This document shows, one piece after another, positions 1-11,459 of a stretch of 64,000 nt of DNA; positions within the stretch are counted from its first letter, which is position 1; each line of letters opens with the position of its first letter. Source of the DNA: Bedellia somnulentella. Taxonomy: Eukaryota; Arthropoda; Insecta; Lepidoptera; Bedelliidae. Made by a program: the position numbers and the translations under genes. The stretch is taken from assembly GCA_963576735.1 (NCBI GenBank), contig OY755190.1, forward strand, positions 6,751,695 through 6,815,694, in the 5' to 3' direction. Under the pieces are notes generated by a model. It had not been told where the DNA came from. It searched no databases and saw only the letters and a program-made list of their open reading frames with translations.

Positions 1-344
1 TTTAAAAGTACAAATGAATTAACTCCCACTATATTCATAAGACCAAAAAAAATTGCCATTGGCCATCTTTTTGTTCTCCTGGACACACTGTATTTGTTGT
101 TTGTATTCCTACCCTGGGGTCTGACAAACCCCAAAATAGCAATAATTACGTTCTCAGTGCACGAATGCAAACGCACTACTGGCGACAAGATGGCTGACGG
201 TGTTAACGAGGAATAGCTTGAGTCACATGACCGTGCGTTTTGTTTCCGCAAAAATATTTTAGTTAAATCAAACGCTGGGGTTTACTGGACCCCCGGGTAG
301 GGTTTAAGAGTTAAAAACGCGGGCAGCCTAAGTATGTAAAACAG

Positions 345-440
345 TCTGGACAGATTGATGACTGCAAATGAAGCGCAAAAGTTTTGCTAGGACCGTACAA
401 TCTTGCAATTAATGGTCTCTATCTACTCCAATGTCAGCTA
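345..440 (+). mobile_element. RTE 3' tail scrap
   Basis: GACAGATTGATGACTGCAAA, GCTAGGACCGTACAATCTTG and TGGTCTCTATCTACTCCAAT correspond to the RTE terminal region with heavy divergence. Confidence 0.5.
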
Positions 441-592
441 ATGGTGTATGGATATTTATGTAGTGCCGGCTTAGAATGTCACTACCCCTTTCTACCCACT
501 GGTGTCGTAAGAGGCGACTAAGGGTATGGGGCTTTTATAAGTAGTTTTTGCGCGATGAGGTTGGAAAATAATCACTAACGATACTTTATTTA

Positions 593-628
593 AGTCAAAA
601 AGTTTATTTTTTTTACTTTTTGACTTTT
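593..628. repeat. Short hairpin in SINE1
   Basis: AAGTCAAAAAGT and ACTTTTTGACTT pair across a T-rich 12-nt loop, inside the SINE1 head half at 459-643. Confidence 0.75.
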
Positions 629-643
629 AACGATACAATCTTG

Positions 644-1075
644 TTGTAGGCTTATTCCGTTTATCCACCCTAAAAAATCCTCCCTAAGGCGGATATTCGG
701 AAACACGTGTCCGTCTATCCACCCTGAACGGGGTGGATATTCGGAATGCATATAATATGGTTCTTCAGATTTTTTACCCCAAGTACAGTAATTTACAGAA
801 ACATACACAACACAAAATGGGTCCAAGGAACATCGTGAACATTAAAATACTTAAGATAAACATACCTTCTTTCTTACTTACAGTTTGAATAAAAATATCT
901 TACAAACTTAGGGTCTTTTTTCTGTAAATAACTGTACGTAGGCAGGGTATAAAATCGGAAGAACCATATTATATGCATTCCGGATATCCACCCCGTTCAG
1001 GGTGGATAGACGGACACGCGTTTCCGAATATCCGCCTTAGGGAGGATTTTTTAGGGTGGATAAACGGAATAAGCC
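644..1075. mobile_element. Long-inverted-repeat (foldback) element
   Basis: Arms of about 120 bp (649-770 and 955-1073) are near-perfect reverse complements (GGCTTATTCCGTTTATCCAC...), around a ~185-bp centre. An 8-bp duplication CAATCTTG (636-643, 1076-1083) lies in a SINE1 target. The 8-bp TSD is compatible with hAT. Confidence 0.85.
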
Positions 1076-1535
1076 CAATCTTGCCCTCTGTCAACTTCCG
1101 AATGTGGCGAAAGGAGTTTCCAGCTCTGAACTCTCGCTAGCCCTTTTTGGAATTTATATGGTCGTGAGTATACGTATGTTTGTATACTTATGTATGTTAA
1201 ATTACAAGTGTAGCGTGAAAAAATCGTGGCGAATAGTCGATCAAAACCTCACCAATTTTGTGGAGTCTCTTATAGGATTCGAGCATAGAAACTCCGACTT
1301 TCGAGCCCAAATATGCAACAGTGTGAACAAGAATTAAAACAACAACATCTGTCATCATTATTTTTTTTGTTAGACCAAAGTCTCCCTTGAGGATTTTTAC
1401 AACGATCGGTCATGCGATTATTCCTCCGTTGGCCTCCTGCAATATTCCCACATTCTTCGCATCCTAATCCTCGGTTTAATTATAGAAAGCAGCCACTTTG
1501 AAAGACCCTTGATTTTTTATGAAAATTTAATTTGA

Positions 1536-1777
1536 CATACATATACTCACTTCTTTAAATGCTTTGAATATTCTGCCACTTTAGGAAGTTTCGTGGGGAA
1601 AAGATGGTGAAAAAAGGTTTTAGGGGCCATCCCATTTGGGGCGATGCGGTTAGAGACCCAGGACTCCAACCGCATCGCCCAAGAATCTCTTAAAAGCCAC
1701 AATCCCGTTAGCCACCTCTTATGTACACCCACCGGAAGAAATGGGGTAGAACAATTCTAAGCCGACACTAAACAGCT
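1536..1777 (-). mobile_element. SINE1
   Basis: Complete reverse copy, from CATACATATACTCAC to CCGACACTAAACAGCTA, with a small internal insertion around the box B-like region. Confidence 0.8.
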
Positions 1778-1789
1778 AACTATTTGAAG

Positions 1790-2317
1790 TTTCGCATAAT
1801 TGGATTTAAGTAATACGTTTTCGATTTACTAATGAATCACAGAGTTAATCATAGTGTATTATTCCTATCCTAAAAGCTAATATGGTATATTGACCTTTTG
1901 GCTAACAAAGCAAATGTAATATACATCCATCAACCCTTCATACATTGTAATGAAGATTTAGGCCCGGTCGTATTATTGTTGAGGGTTTGTGATATTTTAG
2001 GTCCAAGTTCATATCCTTCTACTTAATCAAGTCAGCTCTTTCAACAACAAAGGTCTTTGTTCAAAGCTAAACACAAATTTGGAATAATTGACCACTATTT
2101 CAATCTTTCCATTGCTATAAAATTTAAAGTTGATTGTTTAGAATTTTTCTGTATTACTTTGCTATGTGTGTTTTTTTTTAACACAACCATAATGAAAATT
2201 TTGTTTATTTAAAAATTAAATTTGCAATGCGGCAAAAACATGAACTATGAACTGAACTGAACTAATAAAACCACTTATTTATACATAGTTCGAGCAGCAT
2301 TTACACTATTTATAATT
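1790..2317. other. No feature recognised
   Basis: AT-rich sequence without ORF, repeat family or structure that I can support. The same is true of 2540-2940. Confidence 0.5.
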
Positions 2318-2535
2318 ACTTAAACTCACGCCGATTATTGTATTTAGGTAGGTAAAGACTCTCGATCGCCACTTTGCACGATCTTGACAAATCTCTCTTG
2401 CTTCCCTTGTATTTATTCTCACTTCGGTCTTCTGCCTTTATAAGAACGTTTCCATCTAGTCTATAAGCGATTTACAAAGCCTCTACTAACAATACCATGC
2501 ACATTGGCTCTATATACCTCTTTTGCCAACAATTA
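2318..2535 (-). mobile_element. Degenerate RTE 3' fragment
   Basis: The CTCACGCC tail, TCGATCGCCACTTTGCACGA and CTCTATATACCTCTTT segments match the RTE 3' end in reverse, with substitutions and indels. No usable ORF. A second scrap of the same family lies at 2945-3050. Confidence 0.7.
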
Positions 2536-2944
2536 AACCTTACAAACATTACAAACAACAAGATTCAAGACACAATTGGTATTTAATAAAGAACAATACC
2601 TACTGAGGAACTGTCAACCAAAATTTATAAAGAAACATTATGCCAAGATATGGGGTATGACTATTCCCAACCAACAAATAAATTACCATCAAAACTTACA
2701 CATTAATTTTATTACTTTCCGTTTAATTGGAAACAATAAAGCGAAAGCTGGCTCGGTAACTGATAACTAAAAGCGGCATCCGCAAGATTGCAAATTTCTT
2801 GTTCAGCGAGGTAACTCCTAAGTTTCTTGTGTGCAAGCAACACGTCTTCACTAAGTTTCATATTAAAACGACGATGTTATCGTAGAAGAAGATTAAAAAG
2901 GGAAAATTAATGTGACACGAAATATTTTTAAAACAGAAATATTT

Positions 2945-3050
2945 TTTCATACATGTTCTTATATTCTTCATACTTCAGACACCTGCCTTTTAGAGCAGAT
3001 TCTCTTTTTTGTCCAAATGAGTCTTCCGATGTCGTCGTCTACTAATCTAA
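2945..3050 (-). mobile_element. RTE fragment (internal 3' region)
   Basis: It resembles the reverse complement of the RTE segment encoding GRPRRTHLDQIENVLKKAGVR (CATACATGTTCTTATATTCT, ACACCTGCCTTTT, GTCGTCTACTAA). Short and diverged, with no frame. Confidence 0.65.
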
Positions 3051-3059
3051 AATATAACT

Positions 3060-3414
3060 AGGAATACAGGGTGTCCCGGGACGCGACGTCAAGCCGGCGC
3101 CGGGTGGTAGGCCACATTATACCAGTTATCAGAAAAATAATAAAAAAATCTATGTCTTATATTTTGAAAAATATGACTATCCAAAAAAAACGGAAAAGTT
3201 ACACCCTGTCATGCATTTTTACTTCCCATTTTTACTAATTTCCACTTTTTTATGATAATAACCCTGAGTAATGCTCCTGTAGATGAAGCCGGTTTACAAC
3301 CATTGCTTTTACTTTTTTTTTGTAAGTTAAGTTAAGTTTAAGTTTTAACGAAAAAGATTAATCTGTAGTCGCATTGTTAAATCAATTATGCAACAAATTT
3401 ATATTAATTTGCTC
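3060..3414. other. Unassigned; begins with a possible MITE end
   Basis: ACAGGGTGTCCCGGGACGCG at 3067 looks like a terminus seen in insect transposons, and GTTACACCCTGT at 3199-3210 may be its partner in reverse (ACAGGGTGTAAC). That would make a ~145-bp element. Otherwise plain AT-rich sequence. Confidence 0.4.
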
Positions 3415-3642
3415 TCTAGTGTCGGCTCAAAATAGCACTACCCCATTTCTTACCAAGTGATCGCAAGAGGTGACTAAGGGTATTGGGGCTTCTCAAGGCA
3501 ATTTTGGGCGATGCCATTGGAGACCCGTCACCAACAACCTTTATTTTATAATCTTTCAAAAGTGGCAGAGGAATTTCTTATTCTCAAGTTCTCGTTACCC
3601 TTTCTAGGGATTTATAGCCGTGAGTATGTACTTGTATGTATG
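3415..3642 (+). mobile_element. SINE1
   Basis: TAGTGTCGGCTCAAAATAGC through TAGCCGTGAGTATGTACTTG; internally shortened near the CCCACTCAACTTCC segment. Confidence 0.82.
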
Positions 3643-3736
3643 TTGTAATTATTAATATAGGGCAAATATTTAACACGGCAACTGAAATCCTCAATATTTT
3701 GTGTATTGAAGTAAAAATTAATAAAAATAAAATAAA

Positions 3737-3971
3737 TTAGGTTAGGTTAAAAGTTGCTTCACCCACCCTAATGGGCAGATGCAATTAAGTCAGGGAAGAA
3801 AAACAGAAGGAGGAAGGGGAGGGGGGGGGCGAAGCCCCCCTCATAAATAAACAATTAATCACCACAATTGTATTTGTGCTAGGTTAGGTTAGGGTTAGCT
3901 TGTGTCCCTTAGAGCGGAAATGACGACGTGACGGAAAGTGTGACGTCGACACGCTGTTAGGTTAGGTTAAG
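3737..3971 (+). repeat. Three short TTAGG runs
   Basis: TTAGGTTAGGTTA at 3737-3749, CTAGGTTAGGTTAGGGTTAG at 3879-3898 and GTTAGGTTAGGTTAAG at 3956-3971. TTAGG is the insect telomere unit; such short runs are often seeds or repair scars. A G10 run with a CCCCCC partner (3818-3842) lies between. Confidence 0.7.
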
Positions 3972-4742
3972 TTGTGTAGGTGTAGGTTCATTTAAAAGAG
4001 GGAATGTTAATATAATAGACCAAGAAGAAAGTTTTATTCAAGAATAATTAAAAATACTTACACAGACAATTCACAACCTAAATTAAAATATAAAACTAAA
4101 TAAATAGACCAAGAATAGTTTTAAAGCATGTCACAATTTGGTTAATTTAGATCCCCCCAAGTTTTGCCAAAAGTATTTCCATGGTCATACACAACCCCAT
4201 TTTAGAATTTATGAAAGCCCATTTTAACTTTTTTATCCGCCAATAATTTGTCGCCTTAGAAGAAATTCAATTGCCACAAAAGAAAATCACTGCCAGATAA
4301 AACTTAAATAAAACCTCAAAACTCAATAAAAAGCCGCCGCTTTCTAGTTAAGATGCTACCTCTAATTAGTCGCCAAAGTTTATATTTACTATCCATTTTC
4401 AGTTTTTTTACGACCCGGAATGGCATCAATTTGTCGCCGCGTTAAATACATGCCTTAATATAGTAGATATCGAACCAACACGTCATCTTTATTATTTTGC
4501 TGATCGTTGGTAAAACTAGGAGTACAATGTCAAATGTTGCGTAGTACAGGTTTTGCACGTACCCGCATTTAACGGCACTATCGTATTTTGCCTATGTTTT
4601 ACTCAAGCTACATAAAATATAAACTATACAATCACTATACTATATTAAGTTTTAATTTAATATTTTTTTATACTATCATTGTAAATATTTTTAAATTGTA
4701 AAAGTTGAATAAAGATATATATTACTGTATATACTTCGCATT
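3972..4742. other. No feature recognised
   Basis: AT-rich, no ORF or repeat relationship seen; ends in TA-rich text. 4990-5450 and 5570-5990 are likewise featureless to me. Confidence 0.5.
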
Positions 4743-4960
4743 GTAGCTGTGTAGAGTCTGCTTAAAAAAGCACTAACTTATTTCTTCACGAGGAAGTCGT
4801 GAGAGGCGAGTGTGTTGGGGAGATTTGACTGATTGTTTGGCGATGCGGGAGACTCATCAACAATTATCCCATCGGAAATTTCAAAAGTTCCTTAGTTTTT
4901 TTTTAATTTGAAGCTCTAGCTACCCGTTTTGAAAATTTATAGCTCAGAGTGTAGTTTAAA
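4743..4960 (+). mobile_element. Old diverged SINE1
   Basis: AGCTGTGTAGAGTCTGCTTA, GGCGATGCGGGAGACTCATC and TTTATAGCTCAGAGTG keep SINE1 order. A head-only scrap lies at 5460-5557 (AGCGCCGGCTGAGAAAAGCA). Confidence 0.65.
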
Positions 4961-5999
4961 TACATACTCGTGGTTTGTATGTCGGCCGAAAAATACTCGA
5001 CCTCTAACATTTGAACCGGGGTCTTTCTTTACATCAATATTTTTCTAAATATCGCGTGATGGTGATGCGCCTAAATTGCTTGTAAAAATATTCAATAGGT
5101 ATAGCACAAACCGTTTTTCAATAATTTGGAAACGCCACAATGAAACCAATAAATAAGTTTCGACTCAGTACATTGTCGGCTCCGGTTTTGTGTATTGCAA
5201 CATAAATCTGCACCGAGAACCCGGACACGCCTACTTACGGGCCAAGTCGGGATACCGGGCTATAAAGTCATCCTCCAACTAACGAATTTATTTCCCTGGA
5301 TAAAACTTTATTGAAAAATAACATGTGCTCTGACGATGTTGCTTGCGTGTATGAATTTGGAATCATCGATGTTCTTGTTGACTATGCGATAAATTTTGTC
5401 TTTGGTGTTATGAAGAGACTGTTGAAGTGTAATTCTTTAGCTTGATTATTTTGTAAGATGTATAGCGCCGGCTGAGAAAAGCACTTCCCAATTTCTTCCC
5501 GCGGTCGTAAGAGGCGGCTAAGGATGGAGCTTTAAAAATGATTTAAGGGCGATTTATTGTGAAGATAAACAAAATGGGAATTGTTAGTGATGCTCGTCCA
5601 ACCTAAGAACCAACCAGTAACTTTAAAGTCCCGTTCTCTTATATGCCTTAGTTAAGTTAAGATAACTCTCCTTTTAAATAAGTTCTTCGTTGGACTTTGC
5701 TCTCGGTACGGCTTAATTCGCAAGAATCTTGGTAGTGTCACAGTCAACTTGTAGCCTTTAGTACTTCATCGTTTACATTTAACCGTTAGTAACCAAAAAT
5801 TTTTTCAAATGTAAGTTGTATTTATCTCATGCCGTTGTCACAATAGCAATAAATGCAATTTCGTTTTAATTGACATTTGACTTGGAATTGTTGCCATCTA
5901 CATCGGACCCCGATAAAAATGTTTTTTTTACTAACTTCATTAATATTCAAATCATTTATTGCACATTTTGATTGAAATGGGTAAGTATAATATAAATAA

Positions 6000-6215
6000 A
6001 TATACGGACACATTATACACAGTTCACGTTAGCCCGAAACTAAGTCATACTTGTATTATGGGATACTAACTCAACCATATATTTAGCATAACACCCAATA
6101 CTAAGAAACAATCATTTCTGCTCATCACACAAGTGTTGCTTTCAGTAGGGATCGATCCCGTAACGTCAAGACGAAGAAGGGAGTCATCTATCCACTCGGC
6201 CACCGTCGACGTAAT
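6000..6215 (-). mobile_element. SINE3, reverse
   Basis: Reverse copy with GGGATCGATCCC (box B) and CCACTCGGCCACCGTCGA (box A region, + orientation), plus the shared body. A MITE lies about 140 bp beyond its head. Confidence 0.78.
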
Positions 6216-6356
6216 GTTATTATGGCACAACCAATATATATCACATTGATATAGTGTTTTGATATCCAATAATTCAGTACACTGTCCTGAGCTATTGTCT
6301 GTGGACAAAGCAGGTAACATTACATCAGTAGTGTATGATATGCTACATATAATTAA

Positions 6357-6759
6357 GGCTGCGTCCCCAGTAGGCAAACTGTTAGCCGCCGACAGAGTGA
6401 GCCGCAAATTTGCAGCGAACTGAAATTTGAGTTAGCTGCAGACTCAAATCAATTTTCGTGCGTCGCAAGCAAACTGTAAGAGTTTAGCCGACCGACTGAA
6501 TTATCACTTTACTTTTGTTGTACGAAGGGAGTCACTACGCCCGGCGAACAACCAATCGCCGCCGCTGACTGGAACCGGTTTTGGTGGGAGTCGGCCGCTC
6601 ACTAAGGTAGTCGGCGCGCGTAACGCTGCAAACTGCGTACAGTGAGTGCAAAACTAGCAAACTGTGAACACTCCATTTGAAATATATGGAAGGGCGTACT
6701 AAACCGATACGCCGCTAACTTAGTCGGCGGCTAACAGTTTGCCTACTGGGGACGCAGCC
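6357..6759. mobile_element. MITE, PIF/Harbinger-like
   Basis: Perfect 37-bp terminal inverted repeats beginning GGCTGCGTCCCCAGTAGGCA and a 3-bp duplication TAA on both sides (6354-6356, 6760-6762). A TWA target duplication suits PIF/Harbinger. 403 bp, GC-richer than its surroundings, no ORF. Confidence 0.85.
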
Positions 6760-7021
6760 TAAGGTTCTGGCTGGAAATCAGTGGCAAATTCGTCTATTAT
6801 CAACTTATTTATTTATTTATTTTGGACAAACAACAGACACAGACTAAATACATCATTTCTAATTAAATAACATGGTGAAATCAGTCTGTATCCAGAACTG
6901 TTCATCACAGAATATTTACATTTCTATTATTATTCTATTTATCTTATCATAATAAACATATTTTAAAAACTTATATGAAACTGAACTTTGTATAAAATAT
7001 ATAATCAGCATTTAAACATTA

Positions 7022-7496
7022 CATACATACATACATACATATTCTCACGCCGTTAGTTCCCATTGGGGTAGGCAGAGACTATCGATCGCCACTTTGTACG
7101 ATCCTGGCAAACCTCTCTGGCTTCGTTTACATCCATCAATCTTTTCATACATGCTCTTTTATTCTTCATACTGCGGACACCTGCCTTTTTGAGCACATTT
7201 TCTATTTGATCCAAATGTGTCCTCCGAGGTCGTCCTCTACTAACATTACCTTCCACATTGGCTCTATATATCTCTTTCACCAATTTACTGTCATCCATCC
7301 TCTCTACGTGCCCAAACCATCTCAGCATTCCTTTTTCTATCTTTCTTACAATATCATCTTTTACACCACACCTTTCACGAATCACATCATTCCTCACACG
7401 ATCACATAACCTTACGTTACACACTTTTCTGAGGGATCTCATTTCTACTGCATTCACTCTACTTTCATGCTTCTTCTGCCACACCCAACATTTAAA
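7022..7496 (-). mobile_element. RTE 3'-end fragment with 13-bp TSD
   Basis: A 5'-truncated RTE copy containing the last ~145 codons, with the frame intact from 7499 to the stop at 7053 (WVWQKKHESRV through AYPNGN) and an (ATAC)n tail at 7022-7040. It is flanked by CATTTAAACATTA at 7009-7021 and 7497-7509. The protein is nearly identical to the C-terminus of the 60.6 kb copy, so the family moved recently. Confidence 0.9.
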
Positions 7497-7564
7497 CATT
7501 TAAACATTATAAAGCTTATAACTAATACATCTATTAAATGGGATTGTGTTTATACAAGTTTATG

Positions 7565-7640
7565 CATATGTGTGTGTGTTTGTGTGTGTGTGTGTGCGTG
7601 TGTGTGGGTGTGTGTGTATATGTGCATGTGTGTGTCATAT
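7565..7640 (+). repeat. (TG)n microsatellite
   Basis: Imperfect TG/TGTGTGTGCG run at the 3' side of the LINE fragment 7650-8915. Confidence 0.9.
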
Positions 7641-7649
7641 ACTAAAATT

Positions 7650-8915
7650 GATCATTTATTGGTATCATTTATCAGTATGCTTCGCTTGAGTTGGAGCTTA
7701 GTCAAATTAAATATGTCTATAGAGCTATAGTTTTTATTGTGTGATTCACAAATCCTACGAAGAGGGGCGCGCTCGCCAGCCACCGTGCGGACGGGCTCCA
7801 CCGCGAACACGGCTGTGTGCGGCAGCCGGCTGTCGGGCCGACGCGGGACGCGGTAGCCTATTTCGTTGGACAGGGGAATGCAATCGTAATGGTTAAAACA
7901 TATGTTATGGAGCGTCATTTGGTCAATAAGTTGTCGTCTGTCTGTCAGTGATTGTAGGTTGTATTTTTTAAATAGATTAGTGTAAGATATTCTGGAATGA
8001 TGAAATTTGTAGTGTATGGCTTTAAGGGCTTTTTTCTGTATGGATTCTTATTGGAGTACTTTGAATAGTAGGGATTCCAAATCACGCTGGCATATTCCAA
8101 GTGGGACCTCACCAAAGATTTGTATAAACAAACCATAGATGATTTTCTTTTGAAATGTCTTCCAGCACGCAAAATAAATCCTAGCATTTGATAGGCCTTT
8201 GTACAGATAGCCTCTACGTGGGCATCAAAACTCAAACTTTCGTCGAAAATAATTCCTAAGTCCCGAATTTGTGATACCCTCTCTAAGGGGAAGTTATCAA
8301 TATGGTAGTTGTGCAAAATTATGTTCCGGTTTTTGGTGAATGTTACTTGTTTACATTTGTTGTGTGCTAGGTATAAATTATTTTCTTTACAAAAACGACC
8401 AAAACGGTCCAGATCGGCCTGAAGAAGCTGGGTGTCGTTTATAGTTTTGATATTCATGAATATTTTAAGGTCATCTGCAAATAATAAGACTCTGCTATTT
8501 TCAAAACACCTTACAATTTCGTTCACAAATAGTAAATACAACAATGGGCCAAGGATAGAACCCTGTATCACACCGGAGGTGACCAGCCTCTTCTCTGAAA
8601 GGTGACCATCTACCCTCACCACCTGATATCGATTAGTCAAGTAAGAAACGAACCACCATAAAAAGTCTCACTTGATACCATTATAAGCTAATCTAAGGAA
8701 TAGCATGATGTGGTCTATTTTGTCGAAGGCTTTTAAAAATCGATGTATACAGCGTCTATTTGTATTTTTTTGTCCATGTGATGGAAAATGTAATCGGAGT
8801 ATACTATCAAGTTTGTCACAGTTGAACGGCCTCTCAAAAAACCGTGCTGTTCCTCCACTATGAGGGGTTTTAAGTTTAATATAAGGTCTTGATGTACAAG
8901 GGATTCTAATACTTA
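7650..8915 (-). mobile_element. Jockey/CR1-like LINE fragment (RT to C-terminus)
   Basis: Read on the - strand from 8915 down: EEQHGFLRGRSTVTNL, an interrupted catalytic-Asp region (KAFDKIDH), then an intact stretch from 8640 with GVIQGSILGPLLYLLFVNEI and FADDLKIF (FADD is motif C). It continues through the thumb (LGIIFDESLSFDAHVEAICT, LVRSHLEYASVIWNPYY) to about 7945; after a frameshift the C-terminal tail runs 7918-7652. At least one in-frame stop and several frameshifts make it dead. It is 5'-truncated, with no endonuclease. Exact clade not determined. Confidence 0.88.
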
Positions 8916-9600
8916 AACTAGATTTATATATGTTTTTTTCTTTTTATTTCTAGTTATAGTTTTTTTTAATTTGTTTTATTTTTATACACGTTTTAAAATT
9001 CTTTTTTTTTTAAAGATTCTTCGAATAAATAATTTCCTTTCTTTATTTTTTTTATATGGCTCTGCTCAGTAAGAAATTGCAATTTTAAGCTCCTTCTCTA
9101 TTTGATCTATATGTGTCATACGTGTTAGTCCTCTGGCATTAACATCTACATTACCTTTACAAAAAATACAAAAATAGAAAGAGGTGTGTGAGAATAATGA
9201 AATATAATGATATGATGTTATAGGCATTAGATTGTTAACTTGTTAGGAAAATTATATTTAAAGAGGTAGTTTACAATTGCTTAGATTTATTCAGTTTGTT
9301 TATTTGCATACATAGATTTGGTCTCTCGAGCCATTTCTCTCCATTTTACGATTAATGTGCCCCGCCTATACCTAATCCGATACATTTTTGCAGTTCGTTT
9401 ATGTTTGTCACAGTTAAAGACCTCTGATGTACTATTTTCATACTTTACATTTCATCTATTTTCCTCAATGTTATGAGTTGTTAAAAAAACTATTTTTGTT
9501 TGATATTTATGGGTACAGTTGGCGGTCTTAAGGCGATCTCTTACAGATAATCTTTAGATAATAAGTGCAGTAAGTAAAAACAAAAATAATATTTTTTAAA
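8916..9600. other. Mostly unassigned AT-rich sequence
   Basis: Contains only an RTE scrap (9084-9165) and a family T tail scrap (about 9515-9575). TTTATTCAACCTTAACAATT at 9606 recurs at 50412, suggesting a shared LINE 3' tail. Confidence 0.4.
9084..9165 (-). mobile_element. RTE internal scrap
   Basis: CTCTATTTGATCTATATGTG and the following bases resemble the reverse of the RTE HLDQIE/GRPRR region. Very short, low certainty. Confidence 0.4.
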
Positions 9601-9701
9601 TACATTTATTCAACCTTAACAATTACAAAATATTTACAATCATGGTATAAAAACTAAATTTTTTATTAAAACTAAATATAACATAACATAATAATAACAT
9701 A

Positions 9702-10030
9702 AACGTTCACGCCGAATATCCTCGAAGGGGTTGGCAGAGGTACTAATACTTTGTCACCTGGTGTTCAGAGTACCCACGTTTTGCATGGAAAGTGTACTCA
9801 CGTGATAGGGAGCAGGCCTATCGCCGTTTTGTACGAATACACTGTCACATGACTAAGTACAACTCAGCCATGTGGGTTTCTTCACGATGTTTTCCCTCAC
9901 CGTTAACAACCGTGATAAATTAACCACACATATGTCTTTATAAATGACAAATTGGTGTAGGCCCGACCCGGGATTTGAACACTCATCGCTTGCACGTTAA
10001 CCGTTCTTCTACCCATTGAGCTATCACGTC
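9702..10030 (-). mobile_element. SINE2, full length
   Basis: Same family: head GATAGCTCAATGGGTAGAAG and GTTCAAATCCCGGGTCGG on the - strand; tail with CGGCGTGAACGTTTATGTTA. It lacks the segment with CTGAACATCACGTGAC. Confidence 0.88.
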
Positions 10031-10369
10031 ATCCAATCTCGTATAATATTGTCTAAATCATTTAAAGCCGAAAAAAGCCTCCAATTGTCGCAACATCTTA
10101 AAAAATAGGTGAATTTGGGGACGAGCAAACAGAATTTTATAATTGTATATAGGTAGGCCAAATGGGGATTAACCGATTATAAACGCTCCGAATGTTTGTT
10201 GTTGACCGTAATGTTTGGTGTTATTTCGTTGAATTTATTTATTTTATCAGTTTTTTCAATGGGTAGACAGTTTTTAATATTTAATACGCATATTAAAATT
10301 AAAATCTAGGCCAATGGATGAAAAAGATAATTTTAAATTTTGACAATCGATTAATACCGTATTCGCTTA

Positions 10370-10640
10370 ACCACCTATGGTCCCGTTCGTCTAGGTACCA
10401 TACATTGAATTTAGAGGCGATTGATTCAATGTATGGATGGATAGCTAGGCTGAATATTGCTGGTCCTAGGGGATCTCCTTGTTGACAGCCGATACAAGAT
10501 TAAATTAATTTTTTTTTGGTATAATAATTTCGTAGGTTTGTAGTTGAAAATATGGGGAACTTTTTTTTTAACTTTAGTCAACAAGGCTGCCCGATGCACT
10601 GAGTTGAATGCATTTTTAACATCCACCTTCAAAAGGAAAT
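10370..10640 (-). mobile_element. Reverse transcriptase fragment of another non-LTR type
   Basis: In reverse: DVKNAFNSVHRAALLTKV (motif A), then after indels GCQQGDPLGPAIFSLAIHP (motif B) and SKFNVWYLDE, where motif C YLDD has become YLDE. This motif set differs from the jockey-like and RTE copies nearby. Frameshifts and the lost Asp make it a relic. Confidence 0.75.
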
Positions 10641-10859
10641 TAAAATTAATTGAAATTGAAATTAGCTTATGTTTGTTTTGAAGGGTTTAAATAACTACCT
10701 AACTTATACGTTGAATCTAATTCAAATTCGTATTTGGAAGGTTAATTGGAAAGACTTGTAGAAACTTATCAACACATATATTTTATTTTAAAATGGAAAG
10801 GTAGGTAGACGTTAAAGGCATAGACGAATTAAAGTACTTTATATTTATTGATTATTAAA

Positions 10860-11375
10860 GTATGCTGTTCTTGTTCCTACGCTTATGTATGGAAGCGAAT
10901 GTTGGGTGTGGCAGAAGAAGCATGAGAGCAGAGTGAATGCAGTAGAGATGAGGTCCCTCAGGAAAATTTGTAATGTTAGATTGTGTGACCGAGTGAGAAA
11001 TAGTGTTATTCATGAAAAGTGTGGTGTGAAAGATGATATTGTAAGAAAGATAGAAAAAGGAATGTTGAGATGGTTTGGGCACATAGAGAGGATGGATGAT
11101 AGAAAATTGGTAAAAGGGATCTATAGAGCTAGTGTGGATGGTAATGTTAGTAGAGGACGACCACGGAGAACACACTTGGACCAAATTGAGAGTGTGCTCA
11201 AAAAGGCTGGCGTCCGAAGTTTGTATGAAGAACAAAAGAGAATGTATGAAAATATTGATGGATGTAAACGAAGCTAGAGAGGTTTGTCAGGATCGTACGA
11301 AGTGGCGATCGATAGTCTCTGCCTACCCCAATGGGAATTCATGGCGTGAGTATATGTATGTATGTATGTATTTAT
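10860..11375 (+). mobile_element. RTE 3'-end fragment, frameshifted
   Basis: It encodes the RTE C-terminal region (MYGSECWVWQKK, CGVKDDIVRKIEKGMLRWFGHIERM, GRPRRTHLDQIE). The frame shifts after KKAGVRSL, near 11,215-11,230, and the rest (MDVNEAREVCQDRTKWRSIV) is in another frame. It ends in GTGAGTATATG plus (TATG)n near 11,375. It is more diverged than the 7.0, 45.8 and 60.6 kb copies. Confidence 0.88.
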
Positions 11376-11459
11376 TTTGTTACTTTCAGAGCATTCAAAT
11401 AAAGCTTGTTCTAACTTTATTTTCTAACATCTTACACATTTTTCATGTCAAACTATGAG

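Larger units (their letters stand above)
459..1175 (+). mobile_element. SINE1 copy split by a palindromic element
   Basis: The head part is 459-643 and the tail part 1076-1175, separated by the inverted-repeat element 644-1075. CAATCTTG is duplicated at the junctions. SINE1 is defined here by a TGTAGTGTCGGCTTAGAATA head, a GCGATGCGGTTGGAGACCC box B-like segment, and a TAGCCGTGAGTATATGTATG tail. Confidence 0.85.

Noticed and set aside
590..826. - strand ORF with EYPPRSGWIDGHVFPNIRL
   Set aside because: Lies in one arm of the palindromic element; the reading comes from the inverted repeat, and the other arm gives no matching protein.
7565..7640. (TG)n run as a Z-DNA regulatory element
   Set aside because: Simple microsatellite at a LINE 3' side; nothing else supports regulation.
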